The translations under genes were made by a program, and so were the position numbers. 8,841 bases of DNA from contig CAXMSF010000198.1 of NCBI GenBank assembly GCA_964196055.1, forward strand, positions 1 to 8,841, read 5' to 3'. Position 1 is the first letter of the stretch, and each line of letters begins with the position of its first letter. A model generated the notes under the pieces. That model ran no database searches. It had not been told where the DNA came from and was given only the letters and a program-made list of their open reading frames with translations. Below are positions 8,523 to 8,841 of this stretch, in pieces. This DNA is from JAFDEI01 sp964196055 (GTDB taxonomy: Bacteria; Myxococcota_A; UBA9160; SMWR01).

Positions 8523-8841
8523 ATGCCGATGATCGACGTCGGAGAGCGCAAGGTCTATTACGAAGTTCACGGCGAAGCGGCCGGAACTCCGCTGCTGCTC
8601 CTGTCAGGCATGGCGGGCTCCTGTCAGGGCTGGCTGCCGCTGCAGATTCCCGAGTTCTCACAGCAGTTGCGCGTCGTGAGCTTCGATCACCGCGGCGTCG
8701 GCGCCAGCAGCGACCCCGGCGGGCCGTTCAGCATTGCGCAGCTCGCCAACGACGCGGCCGCGCTGCTCGACGCCCTCGGGATCGAACGCGCCCACGTACT
8801 CGGCTCGTTCATGGGCGGCATGGTGGCCCAGGAGATGGCAC
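8523..8841 (+). CDS. Alpha/beta hydrolase fold protein (5' part, cut by window edge)
   Basis: 106 codons are present. The N-terminus MPMIDVGERKVYYEVHGEAA is followed by the strand and oxyanion-hole loop LLLLSGMAGSCQGW (24-37), then VVSFDHRGVGASSDPGGPFS (51-70), IAQLANDAAALLDALGIERA (71-90) and the nucleophile elbow region HVLGSFMGGMVAQEMA (91-106). In the usual elbow G-x-S-M-G-G the third residue is the nucleophilic Ser. Here the sequence is G94-S95-F96-M97-G98-G99, so Phe occupies that place and Ser sits one residue early. The protein may be non-hydrolytic, use another residue, or reflect a single-base change (TTC for TCC at 8808-8810). Substrate unknown. The first ATG in frame is used; it is probably leaderless. 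It is set apart from mglA by the repeat-rich gap. Confidence 0.88.
   Translation, partial: MPMIDVGERKVYYEVHGEAAGTPLLLLSGMAGSCQGWLPLQIPEFSQQLRVVSFDHRGVGASSDPGGPFSIAQLANDAAALLDALGIERAHVLGSFMGGMVAQEMA

Overview
The window is a high-GC bacterial chromosome segment, densely coded on both strands. It looks deltaproteobacterial in the old broad sense, i.e. Myxococcota or a related phylum. The grounds are an MglA/MglB pair that closely resembles the Myxococcus xanthus polarity switch, and an elongation factor G of the mitochondrial-like 'spd' type (spirochaete, planctomycete, deltaproteobacteria). All assignments come from motifs and remembered family sequences; no search was run.

Minus-strand block (1-3640). 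Read in transcription order from the right: infA (IF-1, TTG start), a left-handed beta-helix acyltransferase, a stand-alone 10-formyltetrahydrofolate hydrolase/formyltransferase-like protein, an eight-cysteine iron-sulfur protein whose N-terminal half resembles MMACHC/QueG, a 264-nt gap, then the first 256 codons of fusA running off the left edge.

Divergent centre (3641-4157). A tRNA-Ser(CGA) gene with encoded CCA is followed by the signal-recognition-particle RNA, which has a recognisable sigma70-type promoter (TTGACC-17-TAGAGT).

Plus-strand block (4158-8107). dnaX, ebfC (YbaB) and recR are tightly packed. A possible 52-codon small ORF follows, then mglB and mglA. The order tRNA-Ser / SRP RNA / dnaX / ebfC / recR is essentially the one known from Bacillus, here with a cell-polarity GTPase switch attached downstream. 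The genes cover clamp loading, nucleoid association, recombinational repair, protein targeting and polarity.

Right end (8108-8841). A gene-free stretch of about 415 nt carries a striking set of interleaved inverted repeats: a 20-bp pair extended by 7 bp across a 12-nt interruption, an 11-bp hairpin, a 24-bp perfect hairpin whose whole loop is an inverted copy of an upstream segment, and a degenerate 18-bp triplicate. It is the most unusual part of the window and looks like a structured intergenic element, either a mobile REP/MITE-like repeat or a non-coding RNA. The window ends inside an alpha/beta-hydrolase gene, probably leaderless, whose nucleophile position reads Phe instead of Ser.
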